A DNA stretch of 64,000 nucleotides from Alteromonas gracilis (GTDB lineage: Bacteria; Pseudomonadota; Gammaproteobacteria; Enterobacterales; Alteromonadaceae), in NCBI RefSeq assembly GCF_002993325.1, contig NZ_PVNO01000025.1:496001-560000 (forward strand), in the 5' to 3' direction. Positions 20,601 through 28,505 of this stretch are shown here, in pieces. Every line of letters begins with the position of its first letter. Position 1 is the stretch's first letter. Below the pieces are notes generated by a model. It worked only from the letters and a program-made list of their open reading frames with translations. It was not told the DNA's origin and made no database searches. Both the position numbers and the translations under genes were made by a program.

Positions 20601-20742
20601 TAACGACAACTGGAGCCTACTATTTCAGGTTAATAACTTAACCGACGAGCCAACTAAGAGCTATTTCGCCTCAGAAGAGCAAACCGGCACTATTCAGTAC
20701 TTTGGCACCCAATATTACCTAGGGATGACATACCAACTATGA
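17692..20742 (+). CDS. TonB-dependent outer-membrane receptor (starch locus, second copy)
   Basis: This 1016-aa receptor has a signal peptide (start MKTFKPSTIMAALISSG, ending PLYAQE). A plug domain follows with VRGFSTSLIQSLNQKR, SADDLGGLPDVSMADAL and RLPGISAV, then a long beta-barrel. ATG 17692 is preferred to an in-frame TTG at 17641 because AAGGATGGGACACC precedes it and it gives the proper signal peptide. The barrel ends in GMTYQL, so the final residue is Leu rather than the usual Phe or Trp. The pullulanase gene follows after 83 bases and is probably co-transcribed. Together with the operator this makes a branched-glucan import role likely. The exact ligand is inferred. Confidence 0.88.
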   Translation: MKTFKPSTIMAALISSGVAFSAFPLYAQESPDTPLDEVERPQEDTLERIEVRGFSTSLIQSLNQKRFSDTVSEQISADDLGGLPDVSMADALTRLPGISAVRTGGQAAQINIRGLSGDFVFSTLNGREQVSTSGSRAIEFDQYPSELISEAAVYKSPKASLIEGGIAGTVELKTASPLAIEEQHKFSANMRGMYNDRASEISDATEYGHRLSFSYQGKFLDDTLGVSLGYARLFQPSVSTQFIGLAYNGQVDVDGLEGDTDGPADCPNCELISEGFEMQHKGGEETRDGYVAAFEWAPIDTFTLKADAFISKFDSEAFARGFRVKLGGINAGITNPVVVNNNVIGGTFSRTDNSFTRVELVNDDNQDFDSVTNLGINASWEISPDLAVQFDVSRSSAESDFRNGLLWSLVGEDATATNPVFDENVQISYLLNGLNLPDIGFNQTDAFTDLDRVMVSKYGIYPFENKDELDAYRVDFQYYVDVPIISGFEFGYRYSDREYNNDRSVFEYGNDSAFSVSEPPLRLTSDMVEQVDWSGDFGYFPSYLSVDLDSALNAWFPSGRPQPVQTWGPGAAGVINGPGTGPATAWTLQESGDVFETVNSAYLMAKINTEIGSIPVTGNVGVRYVKSKQSSTTLQRATQLIQDLETGTSVEVSDPIAGAQNITDDVGLINNFYRPALISHEYSDVLPSINLNFKLTDDTQLRVAAAKVMGRAPINRFAANASTTIETVTAFQDRDSGEITLSNPTARVSGNARNSPYLEPFYATQYDVSWEYYFSDTEGALVIAGFYKDIESFVEDIEIEPYDFEANGIVIPDNVSVPVYLTPEFNGQEAELARDENGDPIFVTVPTENGSYSTAVNNAEGGYIRGLEVAYTQIYSMLPGLWSGLGVSASYSYTESEIQRTLGDGVYAANLPGLSENVATLTVFWEYEGFETRLSSRYRDAFVSQQVAVNDQVVNFDEELVIDYQASYEINDNWSLLFQVNNLTDEPTKSYFASEEQTGTIQYFGTQYYLGMTYQL

Positions 20743-20825
20743 AAAACAACATCCTAGGCAATTTATTTAGCGACTCGAAGGAACATTCGGTTGCCAACAA
20801 TAGCGAAAATATTCAGGAGAATTTT

Positions 20826-23800
20826 ATGTTTACTAAAAAGAGAGTAGTGCGCGCAGCGTTACTTTTAGTAGGCGCTTATACACTTGCAGGATGCGGAGGT
20901 TCGGGCGTAGAGTCTGGAACAAACGATTTACTTACCTGTGATGTGCCAAATGTTCCAAACGCAGCAGGTACGGCGTGTGAGCCGCCACCTCCTATTCAAT
21001 GTGATGCACCGCTTGTTCCTAACGAAGCAAATGATGCCTGTGAAGCTGGTGCCGACCCAAGTCTCCCTGCTCCTGTATTTACTCCGTCATCTAATCAAGC
21101 TGTGCTTTACTATAATCGCGCGTCAGTGGATGCGGATAACTCAAGTAACGACACTGCCTACGAAGGTTGGAGGTTACATACTTGGAACAACGACGAGTGC
21201 GACGCTTATGCCGACGCCGATACGGATTGGGCAAACGGTCGTATTCATAGCGGCATCGATCCAAACTATGGTGCGTACTGGATCTTAGACCTTAAAGACG
21301 ATTACGGAAGCTGTCATAACTTTATCATACACAAAGGCACTGATGATGCTGGAAAAGAGATGGGAGGTGGTGACTTCCAAGCCTCGCTTTTACAGGATGA
21401 TGAAACCTTTGTGCGTATGAACTTTACGCTTTCTGGTGAACCAACGATCTTTGAATTTCCAATTATGTCCCTTGGTCCACAGCCGGTTGATATAGAAGGC
21501 TTTGGCGCTCATTGGTTAGATGCGAATACGATTTTATGGGACGTTCCAGAAACCGTTTCGCAAGTGAAACTTCACTACTCAGCACAGGCTGATTTAGAGA
21601 GCACGCTAGAAGAGGGTATTAACGGTACTCAAATAACGTTAATGAGTACAACACTTACCGAAGAGCAATCTGCACGCGCCCCTCACTTGTCTGCCATGCA
21701 GGCGTGGCAAGGCGAATGGTCAGTTGAAGACGCGAAAACTGTACTCACAACCCAGGCCGTTGTTGGTGGATATGATGCAGACGGTGAACTTGTAGCAGCA
21801 ACCGGTATCCAATTAGCAAACGCCATTGACGCGCTGTACACGATGAGTGACGATGATGCTGACGAAGCACAGCTAGGTGGCATTTACACAGACGCAGGTA
21901 TTACCGCTGCACTCTGGGCGCCTACTGCTTCGAATGTCGACCTCTTGCTTTATAACAACAAAACGTTAAGTCAGCGTATAGATATGCTGCGTGATGACGC
22001 GTCAGGTGTATGGCGTTATGAAGGCGATATGTCGCTAGATCGCCAGCTTTATCGCTACGAAGTTACGGTATATCACCCAATCACGGGTAAAGTAGAAACA
22101 CTGCTTGTGACAGACCCATATTCTGTGTCACTAAGCACGAACGGCCGTTTCTCTCGCTTTGTAAACCTAGCAGATGATGATTTAAAACCAGAAGGTTGGG
22201 ATACTCACACCATTCCGACGGTAGAAAATTATGAAGATGCGGTTATTTATGAAGGCCACATACGTGACTTTAGTGTGCGCGATATGTCTACGTCTGAACA
22301 AAATCGTGGAAAATACCTAGCCTTTACCGAAGAGGGAACGGCACCGGTTGAGCACCTTAAAAAGCTTGTAGAAGCGGGGTTAACCTATTTCCATATCCTT
22401 CCGGCGAATGACATCTCAACTATCGATGAAGACCCAACTAACACGGTGGATTTGTACGATACGGTGGGCAAACTTTGTCGCCTAAATAGCAGTGCTGCAG
22501 TATGTGAAGAAGAAAACGCGAATACACTATTAATTGACGTTTACAACTCATATGACCCGTTATCGCAAGCGGGTAAAGCCCAGCAGTTGACTAATGACTT
22601 ACGCAATGTAGATACGTTCAACTGGGGTTACGATCCGCACCACTTCAATGCTCCCGAAGGTAGCTATGCGTCGAGTGCTGAAGGTGTTGAGCGCATCGTA
22701 GAGATGCGAGCGATGATCCAGGCACTTCATGAGATGGGGCTTCGTGTTGCACTTGATGTGGTTTACAACCACACCAATGCATCGGGTGTCTTCAGCAAGT
22801 CTGTTTTGGACAAAGCAGTTCCGGGTTATTACCACCGTTACGAAGTGGACACTGGCGCGATAGTGCGTGAAACGTGCTGTGATGACACCGAGCCACGCAA
22901 TGTCATGATGGAAAAATTCATGGAAGATTCACTGCTTATGTGGACTGAGCATTACAAGTATGACTCGTTTCGTTTCGACATTATGAGCCAGGCAACCAAA
23001 GATACCATGGTACGTCTTCGTGATGCTGTGCAGGCTATCGATGAAGACAACTACTTTTATGGTGAAGGTTGGACCAAAATAGACCGCGGTTACGAGCAGG
23101 CGAGTCAGTTGAATATGGCCGGTACTGAGATTGGAACCTACAACGATCGAATTCGTGAAGCAATTCGCCAAGGCGCTATCTTTAGGCCGGAAGATGAAGG
23201 GCTATTAAGCGCGCAAGACCGTGTAAAAATGGGCATGATCGGAACGTTAAGAGACTATGTTTTAGAGACGTCTTCCGGCAGTGCTGGCGCAACCAGTAAC
23301 TTAGGCGGCTATGCGGAAGACCCTGCTGATATCATTAACTACGTGTCTAAACACGATAATGAAACACTGTGGGACCAATTAAATTATACGCTTCCACAAG
23401 ATATCACCCTAGAACAGCGGGTTCGCGCACAAAACGTCGCAATGGGTATTAACCTTGTTTCTCAGGGTATTCCATTTCTACAGATGGGCGGCGACATGCT
23501 TCGCTCAAAATCAATGGACCGAAACACCTACGACTCGGGTGATTGGTTTAATTATGTGGATTTCACATACGAGACTAATAACTGGAATGTGGGCTTACCG
23601 TTAGCACAAGACAATGAAACCCGCTGGGAAGAAATGGGGGAATTCATATATAACCCGAATCGTGCAGCGTCCACGGCAGATATTATGTTTGCCTCTGATG
23701 TGTTTGCAGAATTGCTTAACATTCGAATGACGAGCCCACTGTTTAGGTTAACCACTGCAGAGGAGATTATCGACCGTATTGGTTTCCACAACATTGGTGC

Positions 23801-25154
23801 ACGGCAACAACGTGGTCTTATTGCGATGAGTATCGATGACGGCATTTCTGACGATAGCGAAGAGCCGCGTCAAGACCTAGACACGATGAATGATGCGGTA
23901 ATGGTACTGGTTAACACGGGTTACGAAGAGAAATCGATTACAGTTAACACAGCAACTGGCTTTTCCCTTCACGCTACACAAATGAACTCAGTTGATGCTG
24001 CGGTACGCGGTGCAACCTTCGTTGAGGGTGAAGACGGTAACGGTACCTTTACCGTACCTGCGCTTACCATTGCTGTATTTGTGAAACCGCAGTCTGGAGC
24101 TCAAGGTTATGGGCTGTCAGCGTATGCCACGTCTGGCGCACCAGATGTAGTACCTTACGGCGATACCCTTGCTTACCTTCGTGGAGACATGAACGGCTGG
24201 TCAACGGATGATGTATTTACTTATCAAGGTGACGGTGTATATACGGCTACTGCTGCGCTTGAAGGCGGTGTAACTTATGGGTTCAAGTTCGCGTCTGAAG
24301 ATTGGAGTACCGTTAACTTTGGTGCGGCAGATGGTGAAGAAGGTGCGGTAATTGCGGGTGAAGAAAAGGTTCTTGCGCGCACTAATACCAATCTTTCATT
24401 TACGCCAGCAACGAGCGCAACATATTTGTTCACTGTTGACGCGTCTGACAGTGAAGCGCCGATCTTAATGATTGAGAACGAGGAGCCCTTCGTTGGCACA
24501 CCTGTGTATCTTCGTGGTGCAATGAACGGTTGGGGGACAGACGAGGAGTTCACTTATCAAGGTGGTCGTATCTATACCTTTGCTCGAGATATTGAGCCTG
24601 GCACTTACGAGTTTAAAGTTGCATCTGAAGACTGGAGTACAGTAAATTTTGGTGCTGTATCTGCCGATGATGCCGATCGTAATTTAGCGCCAGGTCAAAC
24701 TCTTGGATTGGCTGCGACTAACGATAACCTTGTTCTAAATATTGAAACGGCCGACCGCTATGTCTTTGTGTTCAATGTAACTGACACGGATGCACCGACA
24801 ATAGGTGTGTTCAAAGAAGCGTTTTGGGGTGACACTCAAGTCTATATCCGCGGTGGCATGAACGGATGGGGTGCGGTCGATATGTTTGAATATCAAGAAG
24901 AAGGTGTCTACACAGCTAACATTGAGTTGAGCGCAGGTAGCATCGAGTTCAAAGTTGCTTCTGAAGATTGGTCGACGGTAAACCTGGGTAATCCTAATGA
25001 TGCCGCGAGTAACGTTGTCACGCCTGGCGAGCCAAAAATACTTGGAGGAAGCAATAACAATCTTATGATTGAAATTCCAGAATCAGGCCTTTATGAGTTC
25101 ATGGTCTCAGGGCCAGATGGCAATGCTCCCACGTTAACGGTTACTAAAAAATAA
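20826..25154 (+). CDS. Outer-membrane lipoprotein pullulanase (GH13) with three C-terminal repeat modules
   Basis: This 1442-aa enzyme should cleave alpha-1,6 branches in pullulan, amylopectin or glycogen fragments at the cell surface. A lipoprotein signal ends in LAGC (Cys23). A CBM41-like starch-binding region (about 80-180) is followed by a pullulanase N-domain, a CBM48 domain (about 350-440) and the catalytic barrel from about 475 (YEGHIRDFSVRD). GH13 motifs are DVVYNH (644-649), FRFD with nucleophile Asp718, GEGW with Glu747 and SKHD with Asp844. Three modules of about 110 aa, each starting with a Y-[LI]-R-G-x-MNGW motif near 1117, 1227 and 1339, end the protein. I chose ATG 20826 because AGGAGA precedes it and the lipoprotein signal starts there. 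It lies downstream of the receptor gene. Confidence 0.9.
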   Translation: MFTKKRVVRAALLLVGAYTLAGCGGSGVESGTNDLLTCDVPNVPNAAGTACEPPPPIQCDAPLVPNEANDACEAGADPSLPAPVFTPSSNQAVLYYNRASVDADNSSNDTAYEGWRLHTWNNDECDAYADADTDWANGRIHSGIDPNYGAYWILDLKDDYGSCHNFIIHKGTDDAGKEMGGGDFQASLLQDDETFVRMNFTLSGEPTIFEFPIMSLGPQPVDIEGFGAHWLDANTILWDVPETVSQVKLHYSAQADLESTLEEGINGTQITLMSTTLTEEQSARAPHLSAMQAWQGEWSVEDAKTVLTTQAVVGGYDADGELVAATGIQLANAIDALYTMSDDDADEAQLGGIYTDAGITAALWAPTASNVDLLLYNNKTLSQRIDMLRDDASGVWRYEGDMSLDRQLYRYEVTVYHPITGKVETLLVTDPYSVSLSTNGRFSRFVNLADDDLKPEGWDTHTIPTVENYEDAVIYEGHIRDFSVRDMSTSEQNRGKYLAFTEEGTAPVEHLKKLVEAGLTYFHILPANDISTIDEDPTNTVDLYDTVGKLCRLNSSAAVCEEENANTLLIDVYNSYDPLSQAGKAQQLTNDLRNVDTFNWGYDPHHFNAPEGSYASSAEGVERIVEMRAMIQALHEMGLRVALDVVYNHTNASGVFSKSVLDKAVPGYYHRYEVDTGAIVRETCCDDTEPRNVMMEKFMEDSLLMWTEHYKYDSFRFDIMSQATKDTMVRLRDAVQAIDEDNYFYGEGWTKIDRGYEQASQLNMAGTEIGTYNDRIREAIRQGAIFRPEDEGLLSAQDRVKMGMIGTLRDYVLETSSGSAGATSNLGGYAEDPADIINYVSKHDNETLWDQLNYTLPQDITLEQRVRAQNVAMGINLVSQGIPFLQMGGDMLRSKSMDRNTYDSGDWFNYVDFTYETNNWNVGLPLAQDNETRWEEMGEFIYNPNRAASTADIMFASDVFAELLNIRMTSPLFRLTTAEEIIDRIGFHNIGARQQRGLIAMSIDDGISDDSEEPRQDLDTMNDAVMVLVNTGYEEKSITVNTATGFSLHATQMNSVDAAVRGATFVEGEDGNGTFTVPALTIAVFVKPQSGAQGYGLSAYATSGAPDVVPYGDTLAYLRGDMNGWSTDDVFTYQGDGVYTATAALEGGVTYGFKFASEDWSTVNFGAADGEEGAVIAGEEKVLARTNTNLSFTPATSATYLFTVDASDSEAPILMIENEEPFVGTPVYLRGAMNGWGTDEEFTYQGGRIYTFARDIEPGTYEFKVASEDWSTVNFGAVSADDADRNLAPGQTLGLAATNDNLVLNIETADRYVFVFNVTDTDAPTIGVFKEAFWGDTQVYIRGGMNGWGAVDMFEYQEEGVYTANIELSAGSIEFKVASEDWSTVNLGNPNDAASNVVTPGEPKILGGSNNNLMIEIPESGLYEFMVSGPDGNAPTLTVTKK
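24174..25151 (+). repeat. Three tandem MNGW modules at the pullulanase C-terminus
   Basis: Three in-frame repeats of about 110 codons each encode RGxMNGW, a F-x-Y-Q stretch and a very conserved SEDWSTVN block. They resemble small beta-sandwich starch-binding modules (X25 or SusE/F-like). They are diverged but clearly homologous, so they arose by duplication. Binding to glucan is inferred. Confidence 0.75.
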
Positions 25155-25198
25155 TCGTCTAAAGTAACACAACGTCGGTTTTTACTAACCGATTTAAT

Positions 25199-25228
25199 AA
25201 AAACCGCGACCTAGTTCGCGGTTTTTTT
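25199..25228 (+). terminator. Rho-independent terminator after the pullulanase gene
   Basis: AAAAACCGCGA and TCGCGGTTTTT form an 11-bp perfect stem with a 6-base loop and a T-run. It closes the receptor-pullulanase unit. Confidence 0.92.
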
Positions 25229-25331
25229 ACAGCGCCTAATTTTTTGGCATATCTCTTGATTCTTTGAAAGTGTTTGGCGTATAAAGGTGGTCGTACCAGA
25301 TGGTTGGCGTATTTCGTAAGGAGATGAAAAC

Positions 25332-26192
25332 ATGAAAAAGGCATTAGTAGTAGAAGGTGGCGCGATGCGGGGAATTTTTGCTGCTGGGGTGCTCGATAAG
25401 TTCATGGAGCATGATTATCACCCTTTCGATTTTACACTCGGGGTCTCAGCAGGAGCGACTAATCTTTCTACCTATGTTTCGAAAATGCATGGGCTAAGCA
25501 AGACAATCATCACTCAATACGCAACAAAACGTGAATTCTTTAGTCCGCTTCGTTTCATCAAAGGCGGCCATATGACAGATGTCCATTGGTTGTGGCACCA
25601 TTCAAAGCAATCAATGAATATTCCCGCTCCCGGTGAAAAGAGCAGTATGCCGCTTTATGTGGGAATAACGAATGCTGAGACAGGCGAGTGCGAATATATT
25701 CAAGCTACCAAAGATAACGTAGATGATCTTATGGTGGCCTCTTGTGCACTACCTACCGCATACAGAGACGAAATTTCAATAAATGGCGTTCGCTATTTAG
25801 ATGGTGGTGTGGCTGATGCGATCCCCGCAATTCAAGCATACAAGATGGGGGCGAGGGATATTACTGTGATCCTTTCTCAGCCTCTAGGCTTCACCAAACC
25901 CGAAGTAAAGTCCGTTTGGTTAATGCAGAAAATGTATGGAGACCAGCCTGCCATACTAGACAAGATGCTTCAGCGAGCCGCCATTTATAACGAAACCCTC
26001 GATTTTCTGAATAATCCACCTGAAGATTGTACGGTTCGGGTGATTGCACCCGATGAAGCGTTCTGTGTAAAGCGCTTAACAATGGATAAGAAAAAGCTAC
26101 TAAGAGGTTATGGTCAAGGAAGGCGAATGGCTAGACGCTATCTTAAAGCCGTTAAAAATACAATTGACGCCAACACCCGTAAATTTGCATAA
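25332..26192 (+). CDS. Patatin-like phospholipase (YjjU/RssA type)
   Basis: This 286-aa protein is a patatin-family serine hydrolase. It has the oxyanion glycine stretch EGGAMRGIFAAGVLD, the nucleophile elbow GVSAGA with Ser39, and the dyad aspartate in DGGVADAIP (Asp157). Family members hydrolyse phospholipids or lysophospholipids. No signal peptide is visible, so it should act in the cytoplasm or at the inner membrane. AAGGAG lies 8 bases before the ATG. It follows the pullulanase terminator and has no starch operator, so it is not clearly part of that system. The closest E. coli relative by pattern is YjjU. Confidence 0.82.
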   Translation: MKKALVVEGGAMRGIFAAGVLDKFMEHDYHPFDFTLGVSAGATNLSTYVSKMHGLSKTIITQYATKREFFSPLRFIKGGHMTDVHWLWHHSKQSMNIPAPGEKSSMPLYVGITNAETGECEYIQATKDNVDDLMVASCALPTAYRDEISINGVRYLDGGVADAIPAIQAYKMGARDITVILSQPLGFTKPEVKSVWLMQKMYGDQPAILDKMLQRAAIYNETLDFLNNPPEDCTVRVIAPDEAFCVKRLTMDKKKLLRGYGQGRRMARRYLKAVKNTIDANTRKFA

Positions 26193-26870
26193 CGGTATTT
26201 ACTAAATGCATATGCGCGTGTGTATGCTTTTCGCAACATCTGCGCCTATATTTAGAAATAAAAGAGACAGTTCTGACTGTGATTTAGAAAATACAGCGAT
26301 TACAGTAATTTACTGTGTTACAAATAGGCAACACTTTAATTTCTTACGACTCTCCATCTTCCCCTTCGTTTTAAGAATTAATAACTATAAAAAAGTTAAT
26401 AAACGTTAAGTGTATTGATAATTTTCAATCTATGAGCAGTATCATTCCTATTCTCCGTTCTTAACTCGCTGAAATATCATAACTTTCACTTTTGTCTATG
26501 ATGCATCTGTAAACTTTGCAGGTAATGTGCAATATTTTCACGGTTATGGTGCGCAAATTGCTACTATTTATTTGTCGATAGTTATAAAACATAATACACA
26601 AAAAGCTAAAGCGCATATCAGAAACGGTAAATAAGATTTCACCTATACTAAAAAAGATAAAAGTGAAATCGGCTCTATTTTGCTAAAATTTGCGGCTTTT
26701 TGAATGCAAAACAAGATGTTTTGATTGAATAAAAAATAGTCGACAACGAAAAGTCTCACATTGAAATGTATATTAATTAATACTTAAGGCTATTTTTTGC
26801 TTTCGCATATAGCAGCTACTTGTCGTTCGTGTCAGTATCCGAAAATAGAAAAAACAAATAAAAATAAAAC
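26193..26870. other. Long AT-rich intergenic region
   Basis: This 678-base gap has no supported protein gene. The only longer frame (26206-26409, 67 codons) resembles no family I know, and I see no ribosome site for it. It contains a 15-base perfect inverted repeat, ACAGTAA-T-TTACTGT (26302-26316), and many A/T tracts. A regulatory RNA or regulated promoter for the downstream genes is possible but not shown. Confidence 0.5.
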
Positions 26871-27380
26871 GTGAATATAGCAAAACAAAAAATTTCAATC
26901 GGGCTTGTAAACCCGAAAAATCCGGTAAATGTAGCTTCGATATTGCGCGCGGCGGGGTGCTATGGTGTCGCCAGTGTTTTTTACACTGGTGAGCGTTATC
27001 GTTTTGCGAAAGACTTCAATGCGGACACAAAAGCGTTCCATAAGGTTATTCCTACTGTCGGCGTAGATTGCTTGCGTGATGTAGTACCTGAAGGCGCGTC
27101 AGTGGTAGCGGTTGAATTAGTCGAAGGCGCAACACCTTTACCTTCGTTCAATCACCCAGAAAATGCATTTTACTTGCTCGGTCCTGAAGACGGAAGTATT
27201 GGCGAAGACGTGCTGTCATGGTGTGACCATGTTGTATATGTGCCAACTTATTCCTGTATGAACTTGGCGGCAACAGCCAATGTCTTGCTTTATGACCGAT
27301 TAGCAAAGTCTGAATATATAAGCGGGGATGCGCTTATCAGACAGAGTAGAGATACTAACAATAAAACCAAAATTAGATAG
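26871..27380 (+). CDS. SpoU/TrmH-family RNA 2'-O-methyltransferase
   Basis: This 169-aa protein has the three motifs of the SPOUT RNA methyltransferases: NPVNVASILRAAGCYGV near the start, LLGPEDGSI, and the SAM-binding knot VPTYSCMNLAATANVLLYDR at the end. Enzymes of this size (for example TrmL) methylate a ribose 2'-OH in tRNA or rRNA. The target here cannot be told. The start is a GTG at 26871 with no clear Shine-Dalgarno; I see no better in-frame start that keeps motif 1. It stands after the long AT-rich gap and 78 bases before the acyltransferase gene. Confidence 0.78.
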   Translation: MNIAKQKISIGLVNPKNPVNVASILRAAGCYGVASVFYTGERYRFAKDFNADTKAFHKVIPTVGVDCLRDVVPEGASVVAVELVEGATPLPSFNHPENAFYLLGPEDGSIGEDVLSWCDHVVYVPTYSCMNLAATANVLLYDRLAKSEYISGDALIRQSRDTNNKTKIR

Positions 27381-27458
27381 ACGTTAACCAAAGGCTGTCG
27401 TTGCGACCAGGAAGTTACCCACAGGCCTAATAATAATATCCAATATCAGGGGAGCTTT

Positions 27459-28382
27459 GTGTTGAAAACAAGAGCAATGAACACGGTTCGTGCTTTAAAT
27501 AGCACCGTGTCAGATAAACTGAGACAACTGCCACGGCAGTTTACGAGACTATTAACTCGTCCACTTTCACTTGAAGAAAGCATTTCCAATTTCTTCTTTA
27601 GCCGTTATGAACTCGTGATCGCTAACGAAGAGAATGAAAAGCAGGTAAGTTATAAAACCCGTCATAAAGTGTATTGTGAAGAAATGAAGTTTGAGAAACA
27701 AAATGCGACGGCGTTAGAAAAAGATAAGTACGATGATCGTGCCATTAATTGTTATATAAAGCACAGGCCTACAGGAGAGTGTGCGGGGACGATTAGATTA
27801 GTTTTACCTACAGAGGCTGGGCTTTCACTTCCTCTTGAAGAGAAATGTGCTGAAGCGTTTGAAAACGGAGCGTTGTTACCCTCTAATCTCGACCCTCAGA
27901 CGGTATGTGAGATATCAAGGCTAGCTATCCCACGAGAGTTCAGAGTGCGTCAAATGCGTACAAAAATTTTGCCTGCTGAAAAGCTAGAAAAGATTAAAAA
28001 GAAAAAAAGCACGCCCTTTAACGTAGAGCATTTTCCTTACCTTTCCATCGCACTTTACTTAATGGCAACGAGTGTTTGCCAACACCTTGATGTTAAGCAT
28101 GCTTACGTGCTTATGGAGCCGAAACTTGCCAGAAGGATGAAAGCGTTCGGGATTAACTTTAATCCAGTAGGGGATGCCGTAGATTTCAAGGGCAAACGTG
28201 TTCCATACAGAGTGGCACCTTCTGTCCTGATAACTGAATTAGCTAAACCTCTGCAAGGTTTTTACGAAGCCATACATAAAGGGCTTCATGCTAAGCTCCA
28301 AGCTATCAGTGAGGTTTCAACGCCAATTGTTCACTCAGTACAACATACGCAAAAACCTTTGCGTATAGCGCAAGCTGCCTAG
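27459..28382 (+). CDS. Exosortase/PEP-CTERM-associated acyltransferase (LuxI/GNAT-like fold)
   Basis: This 307-aa protein matches the putative PEP-CTERM/exosortase-associated acyltransferase family, related in fold to autoinducer synthases and FeeM-type N-acyl amino acid synthases. Visible hallmarks are the region TRHKVYCEEMKFE, the acidic turn KDKYDDRAINCYIKH, the GTIRLVLP strand and EISRLAIPREFRVR. It should transfer an acyl chain, perhaps from acyl-ACP, to an unknown acceptor. The start is GTG 27459, or TTG 27462, behind AGGGGAG at 27448-27454. No exosortase or PEP-CTERM substrate is seen in the window. It is closed by a terminator just before the third starch operator. Confidence 0.75.
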   Translation: MLKTRAMNTVRALNSTVSDKLRQLPRQFTRLLTRPLSLEESISNFFFSRYELVIANEENEKQVSYKTRHKVYCEEMKFEKQNATALEKDKYDDRAINCYIKHRPTGECAGTIRLVLPTEAGLSLPLEEKCAEAFENGALLPSNLDPQTVCEISRLAIPREFRVRQMRTKILPAEKLEKIKKKKSTPFNVEHFPYLSIALYLMATSVCQHLDVKHAYVLMEPKLARRMKAFGINFNPVGDAVDFKGKRVPYRVAPSVLITELAKPLQGFYEAIHKGLHAKLQAISEVSTPIVHSVQHTQKPLRIAQAA

Positions 28383-28407
28383 TGCGCAGTTGACGTTAGT
28401 TCAAACG

Positions 28408-28432
28408 AGCCGCCCTTACAGGCGGCTTTTTT
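28408..28432 (+). terminator. Rho-independent terminator after the acyltransferase gene
   Basis: AGCCGCC and GGCGGCT with a 6-base loop are followed by T5. It lies only five bases before starch operator 3, so it isolates the starch gene downstream. Confidence 0.88.
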
Positions 28433-28437
28433 ATGTT

Positions 28438-28451
28438 TGAATACGTATGCA
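28438..28451 (+). promoter_or_regulatory. Starch-regulon operator 3 (LacI-type)
   Basis: A third exact copy of TGAATACGTATGCA lies 54 bases before the lipoprotein amylase gene. Confidence 0.8.
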
Positions 28452-28505
28452 TGTTTTTTAACATACATTTAACGCGTATCCTGTTGGCATTGCTTATTTT
28501 TTACA

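Noticed and set aside
26206..26409. 67-codon open frame in the 678-base gap
   Set aside because: I saw no ribosome site, no recognisable motif and a composition typical of AT-rich non-coding DNA.
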